Assembly: GCA_934647945.1 (NCBI GenBank)
Contig: CAKUFK010000015.1
Span: 14,954 to 78,953 of the forward strand
DNA: 64,000 nucleotides
DNA from: an uncultured Eubacteriales bacterium
GTDB taxonomy: Bacteria; Bacillota; Clostridia; Oscillospirales; Acutalibacteraceae
Direction: 5' to 3'
The notes beneath the pieces were generated by a model. That model was not told where the DNA came from. It made no database searches and saw only the letters and a list, made by a program, of their open reading frames with translations. Position 1 is the stretch's first letter. Every line of letters begins with the position of its first letter. This document shows, one piece after another, positions 40,928-51,670 of the stretch. Position numbers and translations under genes: made by a program.

Positions 40928-40977
40928 GAAAAAACACCCGTAACCCCGCCTGACGGCGAGGTTTCCGGGCGTTTTCC
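40928..40977. terminator. Bidirectional terminator
   Basis: AAAAC / GTTTT and CCCG / CGGG pairing around an inner CGCC-TGAC-GGCG stem, A-run on the left and T-run on the right. It would end the 52-residue gene and, from the other side, the tRNA-Thr transcript. Confidence 0.7.
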
Positions 40978-41073
40978 TTTATGATCCACTGGCAAAAAAG
41001 AGGCCGCTGATACGCAGGCAATGCAGCCTTTTCATAGAAAAACCTGCGGTGCGCGTCATGTACACCGCAGGTA

Positions 41074-41149
41074 TGGAGCTGGTGAGCGGACTTGAACCGC
41101 TGACCTGCTGATTACGAATCAGCTGCTCTACCGACTGAGCCACACCAGC
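41074..41149 (-). tRNA. tRNA-Thr (anticodon CGT)
   Basis: A 76-base cloverleaf: acceptor GCTGGTG / CACCAGC, D-arm GCTCAGTCGGTAGAGC, anticodon stem GCTGA / TCAGC with loop TTCGTAA, T-arm AGCGG-TTCAAGT-CCGCT, and encoded CCA. It reads ACG codons. Transcribed leftward from the promoter at 41231-41260. Confidence 0.97.
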
Positions 41150-41230
41150 AAATGGGGGATGCGGGCCATTCCGGTAAAAACCGGCAGGCGGATCCCTTGA
41201 ACGAAGCATTCTCGCCAGATGAACGGGATT

Positions 41231-41260
41231 ATTATAGCAAACCCGTTCTCGATTCGTCAA
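41231..41260 (-). promoter_or_regulatory. Sigma-A promoter of tRNA-Thr
   Basis: Reading leftward: TTGACG (41255-41260), 18-base spacer, TATAAT (41231-41236), about 80 bases upstream of the mature tRNA. Confidence 0.75.
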
Positions 41261-41396
41261 GAGGCCAGGCCGATTTTCTCAAAAATCTTGCGGGAGGGGC
41301 TTCGCCGGATGATGTGAACATTTGTCACATGGCAAAAAGCGGTAATGAAATTTCGGACGACAGATGGTATACTGAACCTACAAGCGAGGGGATAGT

Positions 41397-41834
41397 ATGC
41401 ACGCCAACAAGATGAAGCGCTCGGTATTTGCCCATCGATTGCGCATGCTCCGGAGGCAGATGGGGGTGACTCAGAAGGAAATCGCCCAGAGCCTCAACAT
41501 AGATCGTTCAACGTATGCGTATTACGAAACAGACAAGACCAATCCGGACCTCATCACGCTGCGGCGGATAGCCAGCATCTTCCATGTGAGCACCGATTAC
41601 CTGCTGGGGATCGAGACACCGGCCATTCACGCAGCCCCCGTGCGGGATCGCGGGCCGGAGCCGGCACAGCCGGCATCGGAGGGGATCCTATCGGGATTAC
41701 AGGAGGATGAACGGATTTTCATCCTCCTATACCGGCAGCTCGACACGGAGCAGCGGGAAAATCTGGTCCGTTATGTCATGGACACCATCAACCGGGAGCT
41801 GCCCAGTGAGGCGGATCCCCAAGGATCCGGTTGA
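41397..41834 (+). CDS. Xre-family regulator with C-terminal extension
   Basis: A 145-residue regulator. HTH at about residues 12-68 (RLRMLRRQMGVTQKEIAQSLNIDRSTYAYYETDKTNPDLITLRRIASIFHVSTDYLLG), a textbook Xre domain. A Pro-rich linker follows, then an acidic helical tail LQEDERIFILLYRQLDTEQRENLVRYVMDTIN. GAGGGGATAG leads to ATG 41397. It is not next to a phage or a divergent partner; target unknown. A terminator lies at 41855-41887. Confidence 0.86.
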   Translation: MHANKMKRSVFAHRLRMLRRQMGVTQKEIAQSLNIDRSTYAYYETDKTNPDLITLRRIASIFHVSTDYLLGIETPAIHAAPVRDRGPEPAQPASEGILSGLQEDERIFILLYRQLDTEQRENLVRYVMDTINRELPSEADPQGSG

Positions 41835-41854
41835 GTGGATATGCCATATATCAA

Positions 41855-41887
41855 GCAGGCGGGAGACGAGAGGGCTCCCGCCTGTTT
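41855..41887 (+). terminator. Terminator of the Xre gene
   Basis: Perfect stem CAGGCGGGAG / CTCCCGCCTG with a nine-base loop and a TTT tail, just upstream of the secA promoter. Confidence 0.8.
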
Positions 41888-41920
41888 CCTGTCTGTTCCG
41901 CCTTTTCTTTACGGTTCAAC

Positions 41921-41949
41921 TTGTCACGGGGCGGGGTTTATGGTATGAT
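41921..41949 (+). promoter_or_regulatory. Sigma-A promoter of secA
   Basis: TTGTCA (41921-41926), 17-base spacer, TATGAT (41944-41949), about 70 bases before the start codon. Confidence 0.78.
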
Positions 41950-42022
41950 ATATAAAATCAGGACATATAGGCTTTTGCGTTTGAAGCGGATAACCTGGAA
42001 ATAGTGAACGAGGTGACCAACA

Positions 42023-44761
<2,739 letters not shown>

Positions 44762-44840
44762 TGTCCCGCTGCGTCCGCCGTCAGGCGGAGGGGCGTCCCG
44801 CATCCCCCGTATGGAAAACGCTGTAAAGGAAGATTCGACT

Positions 44841-45938
44841 GTGAAACTCGGAATCGTGGGTCTGCCGAACGTCGGCAAGTCCACTCTGTTCAACGCCCTG
44901 ACCAATGCCGGCGCCCAAAGCGCCAATTATCCCTTCTGCACCATCGAGCCCAATGTGGGAGTGGTGGCGGTGCCGGATGAGCGGCTGCAGAAACTGGCGG
45001 ACATGTACGATCCCCAGAAGATCACCCCCGCGATCATCGAGTTCGTGGACATCGCGGGCCTGGTCAAGGGGGCCAGCAAGGGGGAAGGACTGGGCAATCA
45101 ATTCCTCGCCAACATTCGGGAAGTGGACGCCATCGTCCATGTGGTCCGCTGTTTCGAGGACGACGATATCGTCCATGTCGACGGCGGCGTCGATCCGGCC
45201 CGGGATATGGAGACTATCAATCTCGAGCTGATTTTCGCCGATATGGAGATGCTCGAGCGGCGGATCGACCGGACGGTCAAGGCGATGAAGGGAGACAAAT
45301 CCCTCGGCGCCGAGGTGGAATTCCTGAGGAGGGTTTACGCGGCGTTGGAGCAGGGCCTGCCCGCCAGGACCGTGGAGGCTTCTCCGGAAGAGGCGGCCCT
45401 GCTGGCGGGAGCGCACCTGCTCACGGCGAAGCCCGTGATTTACGCCGCGAATCTCAGCGAGGCGGATTTTTCCGGCGAAGGCGCCGACGCCAACCCGCAT
45501 TACCGCCGGGTAATGGAGCAGGCTGCCGCCGAGCATGCGGAGGTGCTGCCCATCTGTGCCCGGATGGAGGCGGAGATCGCCGACATGGACAGCGAGGAAA
45601 AAGCGTTATTTTTATCTGAGCTGGGACTGGAAAATTCCGGGCTGGACCGGTTGATCCAGGCGAGCTACCGCCTGCTCGGCCTGATTTCCTACCTGACCGC
45701 AGGCGCACCCGAGGTGCGGGCCTGGACGATCACCAAGGGAACCAAGGCGCCGCAGGCGGCGGGGAAAATCCACACCGATTTCGAGCGGGGATTCATCCGG
45801 GCCGAGGTCATCGCCTATGATGACCTCATCGCCTGCGGTTCGATGGCCGCGGCCAAGGAAAAGGGCCTGGTCCGGTCGGAAGGCAAGGAGTACGTGATGA
45901 AGGACGGCGATGTGGTGCTGTTCCGCTTCAACGTCTGA
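44841..45938 (+). CDS. ychF: Redox-regulated ATPase YchF (OLA1 family)
   Basis: A 365-residue Obg-like protein that hydrolyses ATP in preference to GTP. G1 GLPNVGKST (about 6-14), G3 DIAGLVKGASKGEGLGNQFL (about 70-89), and NLSE (about 202) in place of NKxD explain the ATP choice. The coiled-coil insert and C-terminal TGS domain (ISYLTAGAPEVRAWTITKGTKAPQAAGKIHTDFERGFIRAEV) are present. GTG 44841 is chosen because the family begins at KLGIVGLPN and AGGAAG precedes it. It binds ribosomes and takes part in oxidative-stress response in other bacteria. Confidence 0.96.
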   Translation: MKLGIVGLPNVGKSTLFNALTNAGAQSANYPFCTIEPNVGVVAVPDERLQKLADMYDPQKITPAIIEFVDIAGLVKGASKGEGLGNQFLANIREVDAIVHVVRCFEDDDIVHVDGGVDPARDMETINLELIFADMEMLERRIDRTVKAMKGDKSLGAEVEFLRRVYAALEQGLPARTVEASPEEAALLAGAHLLTAKPVIYAANLSEADFSGEGADANPHYRRVMEQAAAEHAEVLPICARMEAEIADMDSEEKALFLSELGLENSGLDRLIQASYRLLGLISYLTAGAPEVRAWTITKGTKAPQAAGKIHTDFERGFIRAEVIAYDDLIACGSMAAAKEKGLVRSEGKEYVMKDGDVVLFRFNV

Positions 45939-46012
45939 TACCGGGAGGCCGCGCCGGCGGGAGGATGCGGAGCATTTAGCGCCTATGCGGCCGTGCGGAG
46001 GAGGGGGGCTTT

Positions 46013-46474
46013 ATGGTGGATTCCATCGGGAAAATTCGGGAACCGGAGAGGGAGCTCGAGGTATTCGAAGACCGGCAACGCAGGCGGTATATCCGGGGGA
46101 TGGTCCTCACCCGGCTGATCGCGGCCGCCATCGTTGCCGACGGGTTATTGGTATCCCTGGAATACCGCTGTTTGCCGCCCCTCGTGGTTTCGTCCGCCTT
46201 GGCCATAGCCCTGTATATGGGGGTGAGGTGGGTAAAGGGGCTGCTGATCGCCGGCTTCGGACTGGGAGTCCCGCTGACCCTGTACATGTTGCTTCAGGGC
46301 GGGCTCTATTTTCCTTCCAGGCCGCTGGGCGGCGCCGTTTATACGCCGGCGGTGCTATATCCTCTCCCCGTGGCGGCCATGGCCGCCCACCTGGTGTTCT
46401 GCCTGCTGGGCTGTCTGGTTTTGTTGTTCAGCAAGAGCGTAGATGCCTTTCTTTATGCTCAGAAAAACGGATAG
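46013..46474 (+). CDS. Membrane protein of unknown function
   Basis: A 153-residue protein with a charged N-terminus (REPERELEVFEDRQRRRYIRG) and about four hydrophobic segments: LTRLIAAAIVADGLLVSLEY (about 32-51), PPLVVSSALAIALYMGV (about 55-71), GLLIAGFGLGVPLTLYMLLQG (about 76-96) and PVAAMAAHLVFCLLGCLVLLF (about 118-138). No family recognised. GGAGGAGGGG before ATG 46013. It may be co-transcribed with ychF, 74 bases upstream. Confidence 0.72.
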   Translation: MVDSIGKIREPERELEVFEDRQRRRYIRGMVLTRLIAAAIVADGLLVSLEYRCLPPLVVSSALAIALYMGVRWVKGLLIAGFGLGVPLTLYMLLQGGLYFPSRPLGGAVYTPAVLYPLPVAAMAAHLVFCLLGCLVLLFSKSVDAFLYAQKNG

Positions 46475-46493
46475 AGACACGGCCGTATTGTTT

Positions 46494-46528
46494 AGACACC
46501 CGCCTACAGGAGCTGCAGGCGGGTGTCT
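46494..46528 (+). terminator. Rho-independent terminator
   Basis: Stem AGACACCCGCCT / AGGCGGGTGTCT with inner CAG / CTG pairs; the following ATTAA is a poor T-run, so strength is uncertain. Confidence 0.7.
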
Positions 46529-47018
46529 ATTAAGGTGCGCTGTATGGACTGGACGGAATGCCTGTGCGGCCATGCCCGGCCTTGGCGCCGCGGGCAGGTT
46601 GCCCGTATGAAAAGATCCGGTGGGGATTTTATAGTTTACAAAAGGGTGTCCCTGTCCAGAGGGCCTCAGGCCTCCTTTCTGTATGGCACTGGTTTAGGTG
46701 TCGGCATCAACGCCGGTTTTCATGGGGGGGGAAACCAGCGGCAGCGTTATCACCCGAACGAATCATCTTTTTCACGACCGATGGCCGGTTTTGCAGCCGT
46801 GCCTCGGGTTTCTCTGTCGCCGGAGGCGGCACTTCCGGTATAAAACGGCATCGGTGTCCGGCTGCCGGCTGTAAGCTGGACGTAGAGAAAACCACACCGC
46901 CCTGCAATTTTGAAGAATTGTTCTGAACAATATTGCTTCCAGATACGCGTATCGTCCTTCATATACGCACCCCATTCCCCCATTTTTCAAGTGATGAATA
47001 GGGGAAATACGAGACAGC
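46529..47018. other. Gene-free stretch with a decayed repeat copy
   Basis: No credible gene. Bases 46630-46760 resemble the start of repeat module A (GAGGGCCTCAGGCCTCC, TGTATGG, GGTTTAGG) in + orientation, with many changes. The rest has no feature I can name. Confidence 0.45.
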
Positions 47019-47047
47019 TTGACTTTTATGAGAGAATGGGATAGAAT
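47019..47047 (+). promoter_or_regulatory. Sigma-A promoter of the zinc transporter operon
   Basis: TTGACT (47019-47024), 17-base spacer, TAGAAT (47042-47047). The -10 overlaps the Zur-like palindrome. Confidence 0.8.
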
Positions 47048-47072
47048 TATTGCAATTCATTTGCAATAATTC
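47044..47072. promoter_or_regulatory. Zur-like operator
   Basis: Perfect 12-5-12 inverted repeat: GAATTATTGCAA and TTGCAATAATTC around TTCAT. It covers the -10 and the transcription start of the zinc ABC operon, as expected for repression by a Fur-family zinc sensor. Confidence 0.8.
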
Positions 47073-47088
47073 TAAAGGAGGGCGGCTT

Positions 47089-48036
47089 ATGAAACGGCTG
47101 TACGGCGGCGTCCTGCTGCTTATGGCGGGGATCGCCGCGGTATCCATCGGCATCACCGCCCTGCTTGGCCAATACCGGACCCGGAGAGAGGACGGTTTCG
47201 CTGTCATGGCGAGCTTTTATCCCATGTATACGGCCGCGCTCCAGGTGGCGGGAGGGATTGACGGGGTGACGGTCTCCTGCCTGACCCAGCCCCAAACCGG
47301 GTGTCTGCACGATTATCAGCTCTCGCCCGGGGAGATGATCGCTCTTAAGGAGGCGGATATCCTGGTCCTGAACGGAGCCGGAGCCGAGACATTCCTATCC
47401 TCCGCCCTGGCCCAGCTGCCCGGCCTGCGGGTGGCGGACACATCAGAGGGGATCCCCCTTCTGGAGGGCCAGGGGCATACACATGAGCACGACGGCAGCG
47501 AGACAGCGGAGGAACACGCCCACGCGGTCAACGAGCATATCTGGATGAGCCCCGCCCGGTACGCCCGGCAGGTGGAAAACCTGCGGGATGCCCTGGCCGA
47601 GGCCGATCCCGCCCATGCCGCCGCCTATCGGGCCAACGCCGAGAGGTATCTTGCACAGGTCCGGGAGATGGAGGCGCGCACCTCCCGGCTGTCCCAGTCT
47701 CTGGCCGGGAGGGACTGTGCAACCTTCCACGATTCGGCGGCCTACCTGGCCGCCGACCTATCCCTGCATGTGACGGCCGCGCTCTCCATCGGGGAAGAGA
47801 GCGGCGCCTCGGCTGGGGAACTGGCCGCGGCGGCCGACGCGCTTCGGGGCCGGGACGTGCTGCTGCTCTACGACGGACAGTATCCGGTGGAGTACGCCTA
47901 TCTCGCGGATTATGCGTCTTCCAGCCGGACCGTGGTGCTGGATACAGCGGTGAAGCCCTCGACAGGGGCTGACCCGGCCGTCCGGTGGCTGGACGCGATG
48001 GAGGCGAACCTGCGCGCGCTCGAAAACGGGGGATGA
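47089..48036 (+). CDS. znuA: Zinc/manganese ABC transporter substrate-binding protein
   Basis: A 315-residue metal receptor of the cluster A-I family. N-terminal hydrophobic segment about 5-24 without a lipobox Cys, so it is membrane-anchored or processed differently from usual lipoproteins. Metal ligands expected: His in TGCLHDYQLSP (about 76), His in NEHIWMSP (about 148), His in TFHDSAAYL (about 213) and Asp in LLLYDGQYPVEY. A His/Glu-rich loop HTHEHDGSETAEEHAHAVNEH (about 128-148) is typical of zinc over manganese binders. AAAGGAGG before ATG 47089. First gene of a three-gene operon under the Zur-like palindrome. Confidence 0.92.
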   Translation: MKRLYGGVLLLMAGIAAVSIGITALLGQYRTRREDGFAVMASFYPMYTAALQVAGGIDGVTVSCLTQPQTGCLHDYQLSPGEMIALKEADILVLNGAGAETFLSSALAQLPGLRVADTSEGIPLLEGQGHTHEHDGSETAEEHAHAVNEHIWMSPARYARQVENLRDALAEADPAHAAAYRANAERYLAQVREMEARTSRLSQSLAGRDCATFHDSAAYLAADLSLHVTAALSIGEESGASAGELAAAADALRGRDVLLLYDGQYPVEYAYLADYASSSRTVVLDTAVKPSTGADPAVRWLDAMEANLRALENGG

Positions 48037-48076
48037 GGTTTTTGTGCTTCATCCCATACAGGAAGGCGGCATAGCC

Positions 48077-48817
48077 ATGGAACACTGCGGACTGCACTGC
48101 CTGAAAATTGAACACATCGGGGTGACTCTTGGCGGGGAAACCCTGCTGCGGGATGTCAGCCTCCATGCCCACTGCGGCGAGCTGACCGCCCTCATCGGCC
48201 GGAACGGGGCGGGCAAGTCCACCCTTCTCAAAGCCATTCTCGGAGAACTCCCCCATACCGGCAAGGTGGATTTCAGCGGCCATGACGGGGCTCCTGCGGC
48301 GGGCAAGCCCCGCATCGGCTATGTGCCCCAATCCCTAAATCTGGACCGCGGATCCCCCGCGACAGTGTACGACTTGGCACTGGCCTTCACTTCCGCTTAT
48401 CCCGCCTTCCTGCCCAAAAGCCGCCGGATCGAACGGAAATTCGCGGAGCATTTCGCCCGGTTCCGGGCGGACTATCTACTCGGCCGGCCAGCGGGGCGGC
48501 TGTCGGGCGGAGAGCTGCAGCGGGTGCTGTTGGCGGTCGCCACCCTGCCCATGCCCGACCTGCTCGTGCTGGATGAACCGGTTTCAGGGGTGGACCGGGC
48601 GGGGCTGCGGGACTTTTATTCCCTGCTGGAGGATCTCAAACAAACAGCCGATATGGTGATTCTGCTGGTGTCCCATGACCTGGATTTTGTCCGCCGGGCC
48701 GCCGACCGGGTGGTGCTGCTGGACAAGACGGTGCTCGCCTGCGGCAAACCCGGCGAGGTGTTTGCCGCCCCGGCCTTCGCTGCCGCCTTTTCCGGAGAGG
48801 AGGGGCGTTATGCTTGA
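48077..48817 (+). CDS. znuC: Zinc ABC transporter ATP-binding protein
   Basis: A 246-residue ABC ATPase. Walker A GRNGAGKST (about 41-49), Q-loop YVPQSLNLDRG (about 85-95), signature LSGGELQRVLLA (about 142-153), Walker B LLVLDEP (about 161-167), switch His in LVSHDLDF (about 198-205). It energises the permease ZnuB. ATG 48077 follows GGAAGG; GTG 48044 with GAGG five bases upstream is an equally possible start and would add 11 residues. Its end overlaps znuB by eight bases. Confidence 0.93.
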   Translation: MEHCGLHCLKIEHIGVTLGGETLLRDVSLHAHCGELTALIGRNGAGKSTLLKAILGELPHTGKVDFSGHDGAPAAGKPRIGYVPQSLNLDRGSPATVYDLALAFTSAYPAFLPKSRRIERKFAEHFARFRADYLLGRPAGRLSGGELQRVLLAVATLPMPDLLVLDEPVSGVDRAGLRDFYSLLEDLKQTADMVILLVSHDLDFVRRAADRVVLLDKTVLACGKPGEVFAAPAFAAAFSGEEGRYA

Positions 48818-49622
48818 TGCGCTGCTGACCCTGTTCGACTACGATTTCATGCGCCGTGCCCTGCTGGCGGTCCTGCTCGTCATGCCGCTGTTCTCCTTGC
48901 TCGGCACCCTTGTGGTGAACAACGGCATGGCCTTTTTCTCCGACGCCCTGGGGCATTCCGCCCTGACCGGGGTGGGGATCGGGGTGATCTTCGGTATGGC
49001 CGAGCCGGGGCCGGCTATGGTGCTCTTCGCGGTGGCGTTCGCCTTGCTGATGAACCGCATCCGCCATTCCCGCCTATCCTCGACCGACACCGTCATCGGG
49101 GTGTTTTCCTCCTGCGGGGTGGCGCTGGGGCTGGTCATCCTGTCCCGCGGCGGCTTTTCCGGTTATCAAAGCCTCCTCATCGGGGACATTCTCTCGATCT
49201 CGTCGGGCCAGCTTCTGGTGCTGGGGATCACTCTCGGCGTGGTGGCAGTGCTTTGGCTGCTCTGCTTCAATCAATTCCACGCCGTGAGCATCAGCGCCTC
49301 CCTGGCTAGGAGCAAGGGTCTGCCCGTCGGCCTGCTCGACAACCTCTTCGTCGTGGTGATCGCGGTGGTGGTCATGCTTGCCATCCAGTGGGTGGGGCTC
49401 CTTCTCATCAACGCCATGCTCATCCTGCCCGCCGCCGCGGCCCGCAACGTCGCCCGGAGCATGCGGAGCTATCTGGCCCTTGCCCTGATATTTTCCCTCT
49501 TTTCCGGCTTGCTCGGGCTGTGCCTGTCCTATCTCAACGCCGTGGCGGCCGGTCCGACCATCGTCCTGGTATCCGCGGCCCTCTTTTTCGGCACCTACCT
49601 CATGGGCAGGCGGGCCGGATAG
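48810..49622 (+). CDS. znuB: Zinc ABC transporter permease
   Basis: A 270-residue permease of the ABC-3 family with eight or nine hydrophobic helices. Family marks: VLLVMPLFSLLGTLVVNNGMAFFSDALGHSALTGVG near the start (about 21-56, with the SDALGHSAL motif) and VSISASLARSKGLP (about 155-168) for contact with the ATPase. ATG 48810 lies inside the last codons of znuC, with GGAGGGG upstream, so translation is coupled. Ends before a strong terminator. Confidence 0.93.
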   Translation: MLDALLTLFDYDFMRRALLAVLLVMPLFSLLGTLVVNNGMAFFSDALGHSALTGVGIGVIFGMAEPGPAMVLFAVAFALLMNRIRHSRLSSTDTVIGVFSSCGVALGLVILSRGGFSGYQSLLIGDILSISSGQLLVLGITLGVVAVLWLLCFNQFHAVSISASLARSKGLPVGLLDNLFVVVIAVVVMLAIQWVGLLLINAMLILPAAAARNVARSMRSYLALALIFSLFSGLLGLCLSYLNAVAAGPTIVLVSAALFFGTYLMGRRAG

Positions 49623-49657
49623 CCCCTCCGGCAGACCGCCGTTTTTCATAAAAAGAA

Positions 49658-49682
49658 GCGGGGCCGCCCGGAGCGGCCCCGC
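49658..49682. terminator. Terminator shared by znuB and the leftward gene
   Basis: Perfect ten-base GC stem GCGGGGCCGC / GCGGCCCCGC with a five-base loop; the leftward side is followed by TTCTTTTTATG, the rightward by ACTGTTT. Confidence 0.82.
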
Positions 49683-49687
49683 ACTGT

Positions 49688-49987
49688 TTATCTGCCATAT
49701 CCCCGAGGTGTCCCGGCCCTGTCCTCATCGCCGGTGATGCCGCCCCCGGCACGATACCGCATGACGGCTTCCAAATCCTCCTGCGCGTCCCGGATCAGGC
49801 ATTTGAGCAGGATCACGGAAAAAACGGACAGGACAAACAGAAGGATGCGCGCCATCAGAAAAAGCAACGCGCGGTCGTCGTAATCGTGCAATGGCAGCAG
49901 CTCAAACAGGATCAGCATCCCCATCACGACGCTGATCCCGGTCATGACATGGGAGAGAATCCGGCACCGGCTAAAAAATTTCAACAC
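49688..49987 (-). CDS. Small two-helix membrane protein
   Basis: A 99-residue protein with two hydrophobic segments: ILSHVMTGISVVMGMLILFELL (about 9-30) and LLFLMARILLFVLSVFSVILLKCL (about 41-64), then a polar tail (RDAQEDLEAVMRYRAGGGITGDEDRAG). No family recognised. GTG 49987 is chosen since AAGGA lies six bases upstream; ATG 50002 would lack a site. Convergent with znuB. Confidence 0.62.
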   Translation of the reverse strand: MLKFFSRCRILSHVMTGISVVMGMLILFELLPLHDYDDRALLFLMARILLFVLSVFSVILLKCLIRDAQEDLEAVMRYRAGGGITGDEDRAGTPRGYGR

Positions 49988-50172
49988 ATCGCATCCTTTC
50001 ATCCACACCCGGCGGGTGCCATACGGCGTAATTCCGCCTAAGGCGTCTTCAACAACGGCAGGCATCCATAAAAATCATATGTTCCACATATTTTCAGTAT
50101 ATATTTGCTATGCCTGTATGTCAATCTCCATTTTGCCCGGACAGGCGGCATATCCCGCCCTGCCGCGGCGGC

Positions 50173-50201
50173 TTGAAAAAAGCCGGAAGGAAGAGTATAC
50201 T
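50173..50201 (+). promoter_or_regulatory. Sigma-A promoter of mltG
   Basis: TTGAAA (50173-50178), 17-base spacer, TATACT (50196-50201), giving a leader of about 130 bases. Confidence 0.78.
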
Positions 50202-50338
50202 GAATGGGTATCTCACCCGCGTGCGGAAGAAAACAGCAAACGGGACCGGTCCGGAGCAGGACTTGCCGGCCGGCCTGTCTCACAAATCCGGAACGCGGCA
50301 GGAATTAGGGAAGCATCGGCATGGAAAGGGAGAGGCAG

Positions 50339-51340
50339 ATGAAACGTTGTTTGGCAGGCATGGCGGCGCTGCTGCTGGTTTTGGCGGCGGGCTGCCGCAG
50401 GACTCCATCTCCGGACGGATCGGAAAGCGAAGGCCTGCCATCGGCCTCCTCCGATGTCACTTTGCCTTGGGAGCCATCCCCCGATTCTGAGACGGTCCCC
50501 ACTTCCAGCCCCACACCGACGCAGCCGGAGCCGACCCGTTCGTCTCCGCCGTCCTCGGCGCCCACGGCCTCTTCCCCGCCCACGACGGCGGTCCCCACCG
50601 AGCCGCCGAGGGCCGAGACGGTCCGGCTCACCTTCAAGGAAGGGGATTCCCTGACCAAAATCTTTCAGAAGCTGGAAGACGGCGGCGTGACCACGGTCGC
50701 CAAGCTGATGGAGGCCTCGGACACTTTGGATCTCAGCGAATTCCCTCTGGCCGCGGCGATGCCGCAGGACAGCCGGCGCTGTTTTAGGCTGGAGGGGTAT
50801 CTCTTCCCGGATACCTATGAGTTTTATATCGGGGAACGGCCCGACCGGGTGCTGCGCCGCATGCTTCAGAACACGGAAAAACGCATCACCTCCGCCATAC
50901 GGCAGGAGGCCGCGTCGGCAGGCCGGTCGGTGGACGAAATTCTCATTATCGCCTCGGTTATCCAGAGGGAGGGCTCTAAAACAAGCGAAATGCCCAAAAT
51001 CGCCGGGATATTGTACAACCGCCTGCGGGATGGTATGCGGCTGCAGATGGACAGCACCACCGATTTCCTGCAAAAACAGATCGAGCCCTATCTGCCGGGC
51101 GGTGCCGCGCGGTTCGCCCCGTCCTACGATACCTACCGCATCGACGGCCTGCCGGCCGGTCCCATCTGTTCCCCCGGCCTCGCAGCCATCCGGGCCGCCT
51201 TGGCCCCCGCAGACGTCGATTATCTGTATTTTTGCAACGACGCCGAGGCCAACTATTATTACGCTGTGACGTATGAGGAGCACCTGGCCAACATTGAGAA
51301 GGCCGGCCTCCGTTCTCCGGATGGAACCGGGGTATCGTAA
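50339..51340 (+). CDS. mltG: Endolytic transglycosylase MltG-like lipoprotein
   Basis: A 333-residue YceG/MltG protein, which cuts nascent glycan strands to end chain growth. The signal peptide ends LVLAAGCRR, a lipobox, so it is a lipoprotein rather than the single-helix anchored form of E. coli. A Ser/Pro/Thr linker (about 25-95) precedes the LysM-like part (VRLTFKEGDSLTKIFQKL) and the catalytic domain, with the active-site Glu in SVIQREGSKTSEMPKIAGILYNRLRDGMRLQMDST (about 208-242). GGGAGAGG before ATG 50339. Monocistronic. Confidence 0.92.
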   Translation: MKRCLAGMAALLLVLAAGCRRTPSPDGSESEGLPSASSDVTLPWEPSPDSETVPTSSPTPTQPEPTRSSPPSSAPTASSPPTTAVPTEPPRAETVRLTFKEGDSLTKIFQKLEDGGVTTVAKLMEASDTLDLSEFPLAAAMPQDSRRCFRLEGYLFPDTYEFYIGERPDRVLRRMLQNTEKRITSAIRQEAASAGRSVDEILIIASVIQREGSKTSEMPKIAGILYNRLRDGMRLQMDSTTDFLQKQIEPYLPGGAARFAPSYDTYRIDGLPAGPICSPGLAAIRAALAPADVDYLYFCNDAEANYYYAVTYEEHLANIEKAGLRSPDGTGVS

Positions 51341-51359
51341 CGCCCGGCGGGATGCAGAC

Positions 51360-51388
51360 AAACCCAGGCGGTCTATCCGCCTGGGTTT
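51360..51388 (+). terminator. Terminator of mltG
   Basis: Perfect 12-base stem AAACCCAGGCGG / CCGCCTGGGTTT with a five-base loop and an ATATATA tail. Confidence 0.85.
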
Positions 51389-51670
51389 ATATATACCTCC
51401 CAAATCTTTGGGGACGGGGCTTTATTGTATGGTGGCGGGTCGGACAGCATGGCCTGAGTCGATGTTTATAAAGAGAAAACGGCGTAAACGCCGGCACCTG
51501 AACCTACGCCATACAGAGAGGGGGCCCGAGGCCCCCGGGGTCTGGGGGGCATAATTGATTTTATAGATAAACCGCCCCGAAAATCGGACGCAGCGGTTCA
51601 GGGCTGCCCTTTGAAGCTCAGAAAAGTCTTTACGTTTGAAATTTTGCGGATTCCAGATTTGACCGCCGGG
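51389..51670. other. Gene-free stretch with a decayed inverted repeat copy
   Basis: Bases about 51405-51555 resemble repeat module A in the minus orientation (CCATACAGAGAGGGGGCCCG, then AGGCCCCCGGGGTCTGG, complementary to the GACCCCGGGGGCCT-GGGCCC block at 25049-25076). No gene seen. Confidence 0.5.

Noticed and set aside
46558..46926. 122-codon frame after the membrane protein
   Set aside because: It lies over a decayed repeat copy and shows no domain or ribosome site.
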